In this document: piece by piece, positions 31,638-53,330 of the stretch
How positions within the stretch are numbered: the first letter of the stretch is position 1
How the letters are laid out: each line of letters opens with the position of its first letter
Assembly (NCBI GenBank): GCA_043228905.1
Contig: JBHGNT010000009.1
Span: forward strand, 22,258,001 to 22,322,000
Direction of reading: 5' to 3'
DNA: 64,000 nucleotides
DNA from: Azolla caroliniana
Lineage: Eukaryota; Polypodiophyta
Translations under genes and position numbers: made by a program
The notes under the pieces: generated by a model
What the model saw: only the letters and a program-made list of their open reading frames with translations
Database searches by the model: none
Told to the model about the DNA's origin: nothing

Positions 31638-32160
31638 TCTCTCCCCTTATGTTACTATTGATCTTCCTAGGGCTGTTAACTCTTAGGGCCGGACAATGGC
31701 CTAACACTTCACCAAAGGGGTGTTACGGCAAGAGGATTAGGCTCAACGATTAATCCGACTTAATTAGGTTACTTAGCAAGATCGTCCTTAATAATCACAC
31801 GCGTAAGATATAACAATGAATGCAGAACGGCAATTAACACAGAGAGATAAAAACATTAAGCTTCATTAATTATCCGCTCCACATTACATTGTATCCGGGC
31901 CTTTAAATAGGTTTCCGGTTTGTAGTACAAAACGGTGCCATCCGCACCTGTTCGGGATCGGTCCGGATCCGGAACGGCATACCGATTCCGGTCCGTCCGT
32001 CCACACTAATAGCTCACTTACAACCATTCCTTAATAATTAAATAACTCTTTCGTTTCACACTCTGGACTCCTTTGCCGGCCGGTAACAAGGGCATTCCTC
32101 TATTTTACAATAGAAACATTGACCAGGTAGTCCCTCATATTCCACTTCCACATCTATCAG
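31638..32160. other. LTR-like sequence, unassigned
   Basis: No ORF. A reverse TATA-like motif (tttaaataggtttccgg, near 31,905) and a GC-richer block with repeated ccgg words (31,930-32,010) suggest an old minus-strand LTR, but no ends or PBS were found. Confidence 0.3.
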
Positions 32161-32239
32161 TCTTGCCTCAACATCATGCACCCTGATTATAGAGGGGAGT
32201 GTGGACAAGCTTTGCACAAGCACCTAATTTTAGGGGAGT

Positions 32240-33382
32240 CTCTGATTCTGTCTACCGTGGTTGCCTCTCCCCGATCTTTTGCATCAAGGGATATAATTGT
32301 CGTGGAAGAATAGGAAATACCATAGATATCACCATGGGGTTACCAATCTTCTTGGATTCTTCCATAACATTGAAATTAGCATGCCACTCCAACAAAAGAG
32401 ATCTTCCATATTTAAGCTCTACAAATTTCATATCAATAATTTGTGATACATTACTCCCCTTAGCCACTTCAATGTGAAAGAAATTTCATCCCATATTATT
32501 CACATTCTTTATCGCTGGGACCCTATCCATTAGAGCTACCTGTAACATGTCACGAACCATACCTCTTCTAGGCCTACCACCCATTAGTTTGCAAATGAAC
32601 GAACACTTCTTTAACCTTCTAATCTCTGCATTTAGGAATTCACTTTCTTCCTCGGACAGAAAAACATCAAGTATCTCAGAGCTCTCCTTCGTTTCCAATT
32701 GCTTATCATAATCTCCTCTCTGGCATGCATTATGCGCCTGACCACACTCCTGTTGAATATTTTCCACGTGCAACATGTCCTCCGTGGCCTCCATCTCCAC
32801 AACATCTAGCCCCTGAGACGACCTTCCTTGCGGTTCCTGTTGCCTCTTTACTCCCACACCCTCCATATGCCATAATGCAAGGTTGGGGAGATCTCCCCCA
32901 TCTTCTTGCTTCCCAACCTCTTCATTCCAAGCCTTCGACTCTCCCCACACTCGTGAGTCCTCTCTACAATAAACTGTGAAGAAGACCGCTGCCATACCGC
33001 TAACGGGAGCCCAAACCTCCTCTTCCATCCATCCCCCATTATCTATTTGATTCTCCACTTCCTTGCATATCCTCGTCGCTCCTCCATTAATGTGTTTCCC
33101 AACGTCTTTCCACATGTCGCTTGCTTTCCTTTGTCCCAAATTCCCAGCCTGCTGCTTCTCCCAATTCTTATTCATCCCTTGCAATGCATACCTCGACTCC
33201 ACCCACCGTCCGACAGGCCCCCTTGCCACTGATACTTTAGTTGCCACCATTGACACTGTATTGCCCTCTGATGGCTCCTTTGCAAACATGTTCCGTTGTC
33301 CCTGTGTAGCCCTACTACTAACCTTACACCCTAATCCAAGGGACATACTTGACAAATGAGGAGTAGGGAAACTCAACATCAA
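32240..33382 (-). pseudogene. LINE ORF1 fragment (DUF4283-like)
   Basis: A 298-codon minus-strand ORF (32,486-33,382) and its continuation. Near its end the blocks CSFICKLMGGRPRRGMVRDML, then NFFHIEVAKGSNVSQI and GRSLLLEWHANFNVMEESKK follow the pattern of the DUF4283 domain found in plant L1 ORF1 proteins, which bind LINE RNA. A stop (NNMG-stop-NFF) lies inside the domain. The N-terminal 230 residues are low-complexity and charged with no motif. Confidence 0.5.
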
Positions 33383-33924
33383 TCTGCTGCATTTGGGGCA
33401 CTCTCTACAACCATAAACCCCTCCATCGTTGCCTGTGACGTTGTCTCGCTTGAAGTCGTAGGAAACACTTGCTCGTCATTGACCTGTTGCGTTCGGGGCA
33501 GTCTTTGCAACCCTAAACTTGCTTAACATCATCTGTTGCGTTTCATGCTCACATTCATCCACACTTATTCATCTCATCCTACAAATACATATACACACTT
33601 AGTTACTTGGTTACAAACATATGCATATATATAACATAATACATACACACACATACGAAAACATACATGAAAGTTTTACATGCGCACAATAATTATGAGA
33701 AAGTGAAATTGAACTCTTCGAAAGAAAACCGAGTGTGGAAATCCAGAACTTGTGTAACTTCATGGCAACATTCTTCTTGCTTATTGGCAAATTTAGCATG
33801 TCGCATTACCCATGTAGTGGTGTCACTGAAATAGTTGTAGTACCAATATAACATTTTTCAGATGTAACTAATATAATTGTGTGCTTTTGCAAAAAAAAAA
33901 CATAGAGATGTGTGAGAGAGAGAT

Positions 33925-34343
33925 TGTTACGTGCATACCATAACTGATCATGAGATAGGTTTTCTTTAGTTTTTCCTAATCTTATGATGAGTATGTGTAG
34001 GTTAATTATGATAAGAACAAGGGTATGAATTGTAATATTCAATTCTATCGTGTGGGTCAAGTGTGAACACACTAGGGCCTAGGGTTTTTGCCAATAAAAG
34101 GAGACTTGACTTATGTTGTGACTATGATAGTGTGGTTATGGCTCTTGTTAGCTAAGTACGTGCGTTCCTCACAGAACCGAAGGTATGACTTGCATCAACC
34201 CTCAATGGTATGGGTCATCACGGAGGTACATGTCTATCTCACACCATTGCTAGGGGGTGTTCTGGTGGTTTGGCGCCCTTCTTTCCTTTCTTTGGTCTAT
34301 AATTCCTTATGTTTTACGTAATTAATTAGTTAGACTCTAACAG
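33925..34343 (+). repeat. Copia-type LTR with adjacent PBS
   Basis: A sequence tgttacgtgc...gactctaaca with TGTTA/TAACA ends is followed one base later by TGGTATCAGAGC (34,345-34,356). The last about 65 bp recur, diverged, at 34,757-34,822 (cctttctttggtccataag...cttaaca). The interior between them is only about 400 bp with no ORF, so this is a heavily deleted element. Confidence 0.6.
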
Positions 34344-34822
34344 TTGGTATCAGAGCTCTCTTTTTTTCATGTTTTCACTTGTTTTTTATGTGATCCTGGA
34401 GCAACAAACGAGGCCCGACCTCTCCATCCGAGAATGAGTGGAGCATGAACTTTGGTATTTGTAATAAAAAAAACTCTTCGATTCTCTCTCGTTATATATT
34501 CTTTGTGATTATGTTTGAATGCTCAAATCTATGTTCCTTGTGGGATCACCATGTGTTCGGTGTGTATAGTTATGTTTTTTCATCTTTATTTATCTATTTA
34601 TTTCTACCCTTCGACAATTTTGTTGATTTTATGCATCCAATTTAGGTGTAGCTAACATATGCTCCTCCTCAGGCAAACACATATCCTCTTGGTCATTAGA
34701 TTATGGAGTTTTCATAAACTAAAATGAAAAAGCAAGACATGTTTTGCGTTTTTTTAGCACCCCTCTTTCCTTTCTTTGGTCCATAAGTCCTTATGTTTTG
34801 TTGAATTAATTAGTTATACTTA

Positions 34823-37800
34823 ACAAAAACACACACACTCCTTGGATGGAACTAAGTTTATAAGGTGGTCTTATGTAGGGTCGGGCATTGAACCCTTACA
34901 TTTCACTGTGCATTCTAGTCAATTATTCTAACAATGTGTTTCAAACCCAAGGCCATGGGTTCATAAGAATATGGCCTATGACTATCTTACAACCTTAATA
35001 CAATGGTTAATTGTATATGAGTGACAATCAACCGTAAGTTTCTTCATTCAATGCCGAAATATCAAGTGGTTAACCACTATTGTCTTAGTCTATTGTGCTC
35101 GTTTAATGTGCAATATTAATAAAGTTATGGTTTACTATCACCAAAGAGGGAGAATTCATGGATTATGATTATGTGAGGCATTGTTAATACCTTTGAAAGT
35201 GGCAATACTTGATTGTTTAAAGTCCTAAAGTTTAGTCTACCGCAAAAGTGATCAAGCATGTCTTAAAAGTGTGCCTAACTTTTAAAAAGAGGAAAAGGTT
35301 GATACAACAAATCAATATAATCCAATTTGCTAAACACATGTGGGCCTCTATGAAAAACTAGCTTTCTTAATGGTATAGTTGTTGTTTTGAGACTCGTGTG
35401 GTGAATGATTGGCATCATGAAACTTTCTCTAACATTGTTAATATATGTTTCATATCATAATGTGAGATGCACCTCATTGTTGGACACTTGTTTGGAGTGA
35501 AGTGTTTAAAGTTCCTTGTCAAGTTCAATTCTCAAATGAGAGATCATGATTGGGGGGCACAATCGATTGTTTGTTTCAGTTTTAATGGTTTTACAAATGG
35601 ATTGGGTGTGTTCACCCATTTTTCCATAGTTGTCCCAACATGTCTCCTTGTGAGTGCAATCGTATTGAGATAGAGGGGGAGGCCGAAATGAATGTAGCTC
35701 AGTTGATAAGGTTGTCACATAGATGCCATCACAATTTAAATTGCATGTCATAAAGTAGTTCAGTTAGTTTGATTTGAACACATGTGTATATGTCAATGGC
35801 TATCGTTAGTTACAACGTACACCCCTATAGCAATAGAGACTATTAATGTCCTTCAAGTGCTAAGTTTAGCTTACGTACTTTGGGTGAGAAAAACTTTATA
35901 TGTGTTTTGGCCACATTGTGAGAACCCTCCCCTTGATGAAGGTGATGATGGGAAAAGTGTTGAGAACTGTTTTTATATAAGCGAGTGTAGGGATTGTGAT
36001 TTCATGGCGGGTTGTAGATGATATTTTGGATTTAGATATTGGCAGATCACTCAATGGGGGATATATACACACCTATCTGTATTTACAATAGTTAAACGAC
36101 GCTTTTTCAACACCTAAAGAACATCATGCTTAAGCGGTGATGAGAATAGTATATTGTGTTACTCATATGAACATGATAATATGAATATCCCAATTATTAC
36201 AAAGTCATCGCCAAAAGGGTGATGTTTATAACAATACTATTATTCTTTAATATCTATAAAGTACCGCCAATTATGACATATATTTTTGTAGGGACTAACA
36301 ATGAATGTTTGTATGATTTAATGTCTTACTTAAGCAGACTTATCTAGAGAAAAATACATGATTTTTATTCAAAACGAAGTAATATTTATATAATATTCTA
36401 TGTTATCTATGTGGACTTCCACGCATGAAAACAAAACCAAACAATATAAAAATATATAACTAATGTGTATTAACGAACAAAATATTCTCATGAGTTTTGC
36501 CACACATTGAGAAAGGTCACTTTTTCAACTCTAACGAAAAGTGTATTAAGGTTGATCTATGAGTTTTGTGTGTAAATATAATATACGTAGTTGCAATGGA
36601 ATGAGTCAGTTACAACAAAAATAATGGCTCAATATTGCAATAATAAGCTATTGGATAATGATTAAATATCATTCATATTGTTGCAAGGAAAACCAATAAC
36701 TACAACATGTGCATTCTCTCTTGGAATAAAAGTTCTCAAACATTAGAATCAATTAAGTCCCCTTTCTACCAAGGAGAACCTTATGAAATAAGTATGCAAT
36801 GAATCTCAAAGATGAAATTACTCAAAAGATAATTGATTTCTGCTCACTATGTCCATATTTGCACAATAAAGGAACCATTCCACCATAAATGTTAGGTGGG
36901 TTCAAAGCCTACACAAGGGATATTTGCATAGTGAGTAGAAGATGCAAACACTTGTTGAATTTTATAAAAAGAGAGAGGTGTTGAAGCATTCGAAGTTATT
37001 TGATAGTTCTATTGTCAATATTCATTCACATGTGAGCATACAAAATAAGAAAAGTTCATACACGACCAGTCGAATTTGAGCTTTCACTTAAAGGTATCAA
37101 TCTGGTTTACTTGCCGAAATGAATAGAATATTAATGGTTGCTTTGAATTGGCATCCTTTTCCATCTCACTACTTAAGAATCTATTTACCAAACATTTACT
37201 TACATAAGAGACAACATTGGTACATGTCAAGACGAACCAATGGCACATCCTGGCACATGCCTTGCTTCATCTTATTTTTCTAGCAAATAACTCTCGCATC
37301 CATGGGAAAGAAGAGCATGGTCATGCAAAACATAGATCAAGCTTTCCTTCATATATATAAACAAGACATAGCTTGCTAAAGCACAATGTCATTACCTACA
37401 TCAATGAAAAAGTTTTTTTATATAAGCAATATGATGTAGTGATAAGGTTTGTAGAATCTAACAATAATCTAGTGGGTTTATGTCTCTTGTAATGGATTTG
37501 ATATTTTTTGTTTAGGATAGGAACTCTTTATCATTTAAAATTAAGATCATGCATAGGAGACACGCATTCAACAAGGGAAACAATGGCTTATAGAGTTTGA
37601 GTTATGTCAAGGAATTTTTAAATTGTAATATATTTTTTAATATAATTTTAATATAAGTCTCCTGCTTTGGAATGTAATATTATTGATTCAATTGATTATA
37701 AAAGTTTAGTTCGGATCACATAGTACAACGTTACTCCTAAAAGACGGCTTCATAATATTTCCATGTTTCCACTATATAAAGATTGAAAATGATAACAGTG

Positions 37801-40800
37801 TCCTTGTTCCCCAATGATGGCGAAACTAGCAAGAACACACCACCATTTAGAGATGGTTGACGATCAATGTCAATGATCAAGCTATAATTGTCTTGGTGAG
37901 TCCGCAAATCAAACCTAAACCAAATCTCACTCGGTGCATCTTCCCTCACTTGCTAGAATACACATCACTAATTTTCTTATTCTACCCGATGCATCTCCAT
38001 CGAGGGATGTCTCCTACACCATAATCTCTCTCCCTCTCTCAACATGCATTCAACTTCCTTTTAGTGTAACCTCTTCCTTGCTCCCTTTTACAAAGGTTCA
38101 AGGCAATCCATTTTACATAAGAAGAACAAGAAAGAGTCCATTGAATCTATACAACATGATCAACACCATGCCCGATTGGTTCTTGGTGGTTGTAGTATTC
38201 AACTCTCATATTTTGAAAATAAAGGGTTTACAAAGTTATTATTGTTGAAAACCAAGAGACATATTTTCCTTAAGTTGGTCCTTCCAAGGTTTTGGACACC
38301 ATGGATCTCTTCCTATCGTTATCAATGGGTTGGTTATGATAACATTATGACATTTTGAGTTGTCTATGGAGAAGTGTTTTGTGTAGGTGCAGAAAACCTT
38401 TTTTACATATTTTTTTGTTCAAATCACACGCCAATCTCCCATGGACATTAAACGAATTTTATCTATCTATGCCTTTGCCACAATGTCGGCGCAACTATAT
38501 GACCTTGTAAGATTGTCTTTCACATTTACAATAACCTTTGCGAAAGTATTAAAGGTTTCTTGAGAATCTCGGTGTACCTATGCGATTGTGAGTAGACATT
38601 TTTGTTCATCGTCTTTATTCAAGTAGTTATTTTGGAATACTTACCATCAAATCCATGTTAGTGATGCCATTTACTTTACTCAACCACTTGGACAATATTT
38701 TCTATGATTTTCAAACTACATAACCTTCACTAGACAACTTTTAGAATTTATCTAGTTGCCATTTTGTACATAAAACATTATTTTGTGGGTTTTCACCTCT
38801 ACTTGGATCTCCACTATATGTTTGGGGCACTTCGAAAATTTTGTATGTTATTCTTTAGACAATATTCAAAGTAATTCAACATGCATACAAATGATCATTC
38901 TAGAATTAATGTTTCAATGAGTAATCTAGTTAGCCTCGTCATTCAATGTTTCAAGGAAATAATTCATATATTATAACATACCTTTGTGTGTTATTGCCTC
39001 AAATGTGTCATTGCCTTTAGACATTGAGAATCAATCACGTTTTAGTGCAAAGACATTTACAAACATTATGCACTTGAACACCACTGAATCACATTTGATC
39101 TTGAATGCATGTTGAAGCCCACCCCATGATGACGACAAGGATGGGATTACCAACACTATGGATCATGGTGCCATCAATTTAAAATAGTAAGTACTCTAAT
39201 AATAGCATGAGTACTTAAATTAGCCATGGTTTTGTTGACGTAAATGAGAGGAGCGATTTTGAGTTCTTAGCAAACTCCTTAAGTTTGCTAACATGACCAT
39301 CAAAGAAGCCAAAAGTAGTCATAACTTTATTGTATACATCATGCTAAAAATGTCTCATAAACTTGGAATCAAGATCTACATTGATATTATATTGCACCAA
39401 ATATTACCCAAAACAATATTGACAACCTTCAACAATAATTATTGTTTTTGTATGAATACATATTTTTACACACAATGTGAATTTTATATCCATGTACAAT
39501 ATCCATCATTTACCGAATGTGATATTAATGACGTAACTAACAGAATTATGGAAAAACTATTATGAATGAGCAATACTGACAACAAGAGTTTGTATTCAAG
39601 CATGAAACATGCATCATTCTCATATGATTGGGCTTATCACAATAGGACCAAGCCATAAGTTTAAAACTACGGCAATATAATTTATTGCAATGCTATAACG
39701 AAACTAAAATCGACAATAACATGGCACATGCATGAAATATGGAATGAATGCCCCAAAATGCTATGATAGGAATACGATGCACATGGTCCCTCGACAATAA
39801 AAGCTTGAAATATCAAGACATAAGTTGACCACCTCCGTAGGAAGATGGCGAATACCCCACAGGGCCACATGTAACATAAACAATCCATTTTCTAGGCTAT
39901 TATTCCACATGGACGATACTGATATCCAAGTTTGAGTGAATATGATCTCGAAAGGTGTTGACTCTTTCCACACCTTTGCAACCCTAGTGAAAACGAGGAT
40001 ACCTTACCTTACATGAATATAAGGATACTAAAATCAAATTGTTAATAAGAACAACTTAATCTCCCAAAAATGAGATATACTCAACCAACATTAACAATTT
40101 ATATGTGATTGCCATAGGTTGCATGGGTTGACAAATTGTCCTAGGCAAAGAAGGGCAAAAAGTATAGAGAATGATCATGAAACCCATGGTACCATATCAT
40201 CGAGTGCATCTAGCAACAATAATATGCAATACTAATTTATCACCTTCCATCATATGGTATATTTAATATGTTATTCAAATACAAGTGTTACCTGAAAAGG
40301 TTTGGGTAGAGGTCCTAGATGCATATGGAATGTTCGGAAGTTTACAAAAAGCTTTGTGGTGCTCACAAACTCTTAAGATAAAAATCTTGAACACACAATT
40401 GAATGATCAAGCATGCTTCTTGTGTGCACACCTTATATGAAACAAATTCAAACATGTGAGCACATTTTTTATGGTGTCCATGCATATTCAACACATCGCT
40501 ACACAAATTCATTCCATAATCGGTTGGATAAGCAATCCACGCATGTATGTCTTCAACAATTAAGTGTAGCGAATCATGCAAAACAACCCTGACATGAACG
40601 TGGAATTCTTGTCTTCATTTGTTGAGTGTTCAAAAATACTTTTGTGAATCTCACATAAGTTCATACTTGGGGTCTTTTTAAAATTATGCACTATGAGCTA
40701 AATCACAACGTGAAAGGAACACGTTAAAGACATGCTTATGGGTTCACATAAGTATTGTCTTCTATCCAAGCAAGTGGTATTCATATGGAGTATACTTAGA

Positions 40801-41387
40801 AACAATCTTACACCTATTATGGCCTTGCTCACTCACCAAAGCATTTATAACAAGCACAAGTGCAACACGTTTGACCGTTTTGATGGATTCCACACGTTTC
40901 TACGAATGGACAAGATTCTAGGCACTTTGGATATGTAGATTGCTTGAAGTTGTAAGGCCATTGGTCAAAACAAACTACAAGAAGTTAGCTTCTTTGAGTA
41001 ATCACTTCGACAATCTTTTTCCGATTGTTTGTAACGTAGGGGCATCCCACTTCTAGCCTACATTCTTTACTATTGAGAACTTCTAAGCACTTTAGTGTCT
41101 ACCCGACACTTCATAACTCTCTATAATTTCGTGGGTTTGAACTTTGGACCTCATGTCGAGGCTTCCCATTAGAAATATATGTATCTCTAAGAGAAGGAAT
41201 ACAAAGCATTACTTCCATACATCAAATAAAACTCGTAATGTAAACTTTAGCAACTCAAGATCGTGCATACTAAAGCATTTGCTCCCAGAAATGGAATCGC
41301 TTAATCGAAATTGACATTCATTTGACGCATTTTGGAGGAGGAGCAAGACGGGCATGCCATTGCCATTCAGAATGTAGTACCGGGCAT
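34823..41387. other. AT-rich intergenic DNA without recognisable genes
   Basis: Only short ORFs on both strands, none with a family motif. A degenerate tRNA-like piece (gtagctcagttgataagg at about 35,695) is visible. I see no convincing promoter, RNA gene or transposon boundary. Confidence 0.5.
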
Positions 41388-41590
41388 GAAAGAATAGAAT
41401 GTGCGTGGGAAGTTTCAAGAGTCCTCATGGCCACAAGCAGAGTGTTTTTGTGTGAACGAATAGAACCTGCAAAGGAAGTTTCAAGAATCCTCCTGGGCAC
41501 AGGCAGAGTGTTTGTGTGTGAACGAATAGAACTCGCATAGGAAGTTTCAAGAATCCTCCTGGGCACAGGCAGAGTGTTTGTGTGTGAAAA
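41388..41590. repeat. Three copies of a 66-bp tandem repeat
   Basis: ggaagtttcaaga recurs at 41,408, 41,474 and 41,540, exactly 66 bp apart; copies two and three are nearly identical, copy one diverged. It sits about 1.1 kb upstream of the kinase start codon. The period is a multiple of three and stays open on both strands, but no gene is evident. Confidence 0.85.
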
Positions 41591-42666
41591 CGCCCACTGC
41601 AGCAAGAGGAACAGGTCGAGCAACAACCGAAGCAAGGAAGCAAGCGAAGGAACGAGACGGGGCGCGGGTTGTGAGGGGCCCTTTCGGGGTACTTGGTGTG
41701 AACGTGGCCCGGGGGCGGTGATCCTGGACATATGGTGTGAACGGGCGCCGGATGCCGACCAGGTGGTGAGAACATATGGGCCGGCCATTTATCGCCGTAA
41801 TGCTGGCCGTTGCGGTGCGAAGAGCGCACACAGGCGGGCGGGCGGACAAAGAAGGAATGAGAGAAGGAGGGAGGGAGGGTGTGGACATGCAATGAATGAA
41901 GGAGAAGAAGGAGAAGAAGAAGAAGAAGAAGAAGAAGAAGAAGAAGGAAGCTTGACCTGGAGACGGTGACGGAGGGGGGTACTTGACGGCAGGATGACGG
42001 AGAGCGCCGTCAAGTCAAGCCGTGCGTGTGTGGGTGAGTGAGGGAAGTGGCTTTTCTGAGTTCTGTGCGCGTGTGTATCTTCATCTTCATCTTCATCTCC
42101 ATCTCCATCTCCTTCTTCTTCTCCTTCTGTGTTCTTCTCTGAAAATTCAAAGAAAGAAAGAGACATATCTTAAGAGAGAAGGTCTCTCTCCCCCTCTCTC
42201 CCCTCCTCCTTTCGTAATGGTTTCTTCTTCTTCTGGTTCGCTTTAGACCCCCCCCCCCCTCCCCCTCAATTTTTTTTTCTTTCTTTTGGGTCCATCAGAT
42301 CTCTACCCCTAATGGAGCTTTCTCTCGATTCTTTCTCCTCCGACTAGGGTATCTGTTTTCCTCCCTCCCTCTCTCTCTCTCCCCCCCCTTTTTAGGGTTT
42401 CTGGTATTGCCATAAGACTTTCTCTCCCTCTAGGGTTTCTGATCTGATCTGTGTCTTTTTAGGGTTTCCGATCTCAGCCTTAAGCTCCCGATTAGGGTTT
42501 CCATTCACTGCATATATATATATATATCCCCGCTTCTTATTTTGTCTGGTCTTTTGTACAGCTCTTATATACACGGTTTTTGGGGAAGTTCCATTTTGCT
42601 TGGAAGCCTTATTCTTTGCTCTTTTCTTCTTCTTCTCTCGTTTCCTGTTTCTTTTACTTCTTCTTC
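41591..42666 (+). promoter_or_regulatory. GC-rich block, telo boxes and pyrimidine-rich leader of the kinase gene
   Basis: From about 41,590 to 42,030 the DNA is GC- and CpG-rich, unlike the AT-rich surroundings. It is followed by GAA and CTTCAT runs (41,900-42,125), C- and T-rich tracts (42,247-42,390), four telo boxes TAGGGTTT (42,393, 42,431, 42,460, 42,493) and a TA run (42,512-42,527). Telo boxes near start sites are typical of broadly expressed plant genes. The exact start of transcription cannot be read from sequence. Confidence 0.6.
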
Positions 42667-50140
<7,474 letters not shown>

Positions 50141-50900
50141 GATGAAAAGAAGAAGAAAGGTTTAGCTATATAGAAAAGCTCTTTGTCTTTTTTTCAAGTC
50201 TAGCTTTTTGCAGTACCTATATCCTCTGGTAGATATAAATACATATATCTGCTTTGTGCCGAGTCATCGTGAAGAAGCTGAATTCGCCTCGATGACTCCT
50301 GAAGAAAACCATACTGCAGCAACACTCCACTCTGCTTCTTCATTGTCTTTCGAAGGGAGGTTCTTTGTACATTTTCTTCTTTTTTTCAAAAAATGATGTT
50401 GATTTAATGGGATGAGTTTATTTAGGACTTGGAGTGGCTTGGTTTGCCACCTTATTTCACTTGGGTTTTTTATACAGCAATAAATTTGCTGTGTCTTCGA
50501 AGTAAAAAAAAACCAAATCAAATAGAAGCAAAAGCTTTAATCCTCTTTACCAATTTCCGTGCCATCTTGTCTAAAAGATGGGCATCTTCAGTTATATGTA
50601 GTGGTGGAAGGGGCCCCTCTCTTCTTTGTATTAAAGGGGGTTGGTTTGTGCGTGCCCTCAACACTTGTGATTGGTGGAGAAAACCGAACTAAGAACTATA
50701 TTTTCTGCTTTGCTTATGGCAGTACAGATATATATATATTATATCTGATGGATATGGTGTATGAAAACCAAGTTTATTCTTTTGGAAGTTTTTATTTGCT
50801 TAAAAGTTTAGGGAAAAACAAGGATTCAAACTGGTGATGTCAATAGTGTTACTCAGAAGAATAAAATGTAGAGTATTAGTGTTAAATATATAAGAAGAAT
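50141..50900 (+). other. 3' untranslated region and flank of the kinase gene
   Basis: After the TGA there is no further kinase-like coding sequence. An AATAAA at 50,479-50,484 is a plausible polyadenylation signal. The CT-rich and purine stretches are unremarkable. Confidence 0.5.
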
Positions 50901-53330
50901 ATATGCATATTACTGATGTGGACATTTTACATGAGATGGTTGAATATTATTGAACAATTGTGTTTCTTTGTCTTTCTTGCTTCATTTGGCTACTCTTGTA
51001 GAGTACCATATTCAGCAAGTCAGCAATCCTCTAGTTGCATATCGTAACATCTTAAATGTATTCCTGTGCATTAATGGAGGATCAGAGAGGATTCATGATG
51101 ATTGATATTTCTTTGTTATTGATTGCTATTTACCAATGGATGCTCAATACAATAGCAGCTAAATGTGAGATTCTTAATAAATCCTAAGAAATTGGTCTCC
51201 TACTGATGGTATGACATAAATATCCTCTTGTATTGGTTTAACATTACAACATTATTTTCCCTTTAATTTGTCTGTCATGAGAGGCTTTATGACTTTTGAT
51301 AATGCCCAGGTAGCACTACTAGGGGTTCCTTTGAAAGAATGGACACCCTCAGTTGAAATTCAGGATTTGAATTATTAAGTTGATCCTGATCACCTGGAGT
51401 CCAAGATTCTTGATCAGCCCTAAGAAATATTGCTGATTTGGAACCTATATTGGTAAGCATTGTATTATGATGTGTCCTTGTTTGAAATCCTTCTCTTGAA
51501 ATTCTAAATGAGATGCTCTCTGCACTATGGTATAAACTTTATGCCAAATACTTGTTACAATAACAAAATTTGTGATCTCCTTCTCTTTCTAAATTCTTGA
51601 TGAAATGTACCATTCATACTCTTTAGTCTCTAATGTTCTTCCTTCACTCTTTGATATTGTCTTCAGACACCTTACTTTTGAAATGTTGTAACTTGTAAAG
51701 CGCTCATTAATCTTTAAGGACATGCATTGATTGTTCAATTTAATGTCATGGAAATCATACGGAAAGAAACATCCTTAATGCTTTAGAAAAGTATATGAAA
51801 TTGTGCATGAACTTCGTGCTTTGCTGGTGTCAACTTGATTTTAACTTCATGTGGACTTGAGTGTTGAGATAATGGCCTCTACCAAAGAGGTCCATTGTGT
51901 TTGTTGCATAACAACATGCATCATTTAAGAAGATAGATACCCGTCACACGAGTATTGTCGAATTTGACATGTGTAAAGACACTTTTGAAACATTGCAAAA
52001 CTTGGAAAGATACACTACTAGAGGGATCACATGTCTTTATTTATTTTCTTAGAATCATAAATTAAAAGTGGGAATGTGCTATTAATGGTTTTCAGTAAAA
52101 TTCACAGATCAATAACTTTCTCTCGAAAGGACAAAATATTTGTTGCCAAAGGTTCCTCATGTTTGTGTGTGTGAGACCAAGGAGACTTTTCAATATTCAT
52201 ATTTCTCTTAGAGAGAGAGAGAGAGAGAGAAATGGATAAATAGACAAGGATGTTTTTACTTCATTTTACTAACATGTGGTCACATGTCAATTTTCATTAT
52301 TTATTTATTTGTTAGTATGAACAACAAAACAACAAAATTATATTAAAAAAATGAATGATTCATATTGGTGCTGGGACTATCGACATTTAACTAGGAAAGC
52401 GTAGTGTCTTAGTGAACCAAGACAATGATTAGGTGGAATGTAGATCCCAATCAAGATAAAAACTTATATATTGCATCTAAGTTTAGGGATCATTAATGTG
52501 TTGATGTAGGTACAAGCAAACATATTTACCCAAGTACTCTTTGTGGGATGTCTCCACGTTGTGCTTTATGTATTCAACTTCGGCATCGTCATTGTCTTCA
52601 TGATCGATGGACTTCTCCACTTCTTTTTTGTTTCAAGTTTGCCAACTATGTTACTTCAATCATGACTTCACCATGTAGCAAACATATAAACCCATGGGTC
52701 TGGCCATCGTTTACATTGTTAAATTTTTTATTACATATGTTTTCATAGTATCCATCAATATTTTAGTCTACATTACCAACAAAGTATGGAGGGGGATACC
52801 TTTGCATTTCCTTGAAAAGATTTCTCACCAAGTGAAGAGCATTGATCATGCATTTGTCACACACATTTAGACACACGTCATATTTTGTAATGTTGAAGGC
52901 CTTTTGATTTGTCATAAATCTATGAGAAATGAGTCATGCAAGCACTAATAATCTTTTGGGGCACACTAAACTCCAAATCACTTACATTGACAATTCTTCA
53001 TGTGAGATGTTGACCAATAAGTACTCCAAATCTCATCAAGTTTAACAAAGAACTTTGTGTGAGAGGGCTAGGGATTGAAATTTCTTGTTGAACCTCTTCT
53101 TGGTACACCCCTGTTATGTTTTAAACAGATAGGAACCTTTGACCTAGATCAAGTTTGGAATATCTTTCTCCCATAACTAAATCATAGGTCTAATGAGATT
53201 AATATCTTGAGTTCATAACATGTAATTTGTTGGAATCTCATCTTATCCTTTTCCAAGTCATAACATTGAAATTCCATAAACCTCTCCAAGTTTGTAGGTT
53301 TATCTAATTTCCTTTTTCAGTCGGTTCAAT
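50901..53330. other. Intergenic DNA, no gene seen
   Basis: AT-rich with short ORFs only; a short GA tract near 52,209. No motif supports a gene or transposon. Confidence 0.45.

Noticed and set aside
39682-39973. Possible CACTA transposase remnant on the minus strand
   Set aside because: A short stretch (HLPTEVVNL) was suggestive but no further conserved blocks could be found around it.
41425-42166. Several 110-156-codon ORFs upstream of the kinase
   Set aside because: Produced by the 66-bp tandem repeat, the GAA run and the CTTCAT run; no start context, splice pattern or family motif.
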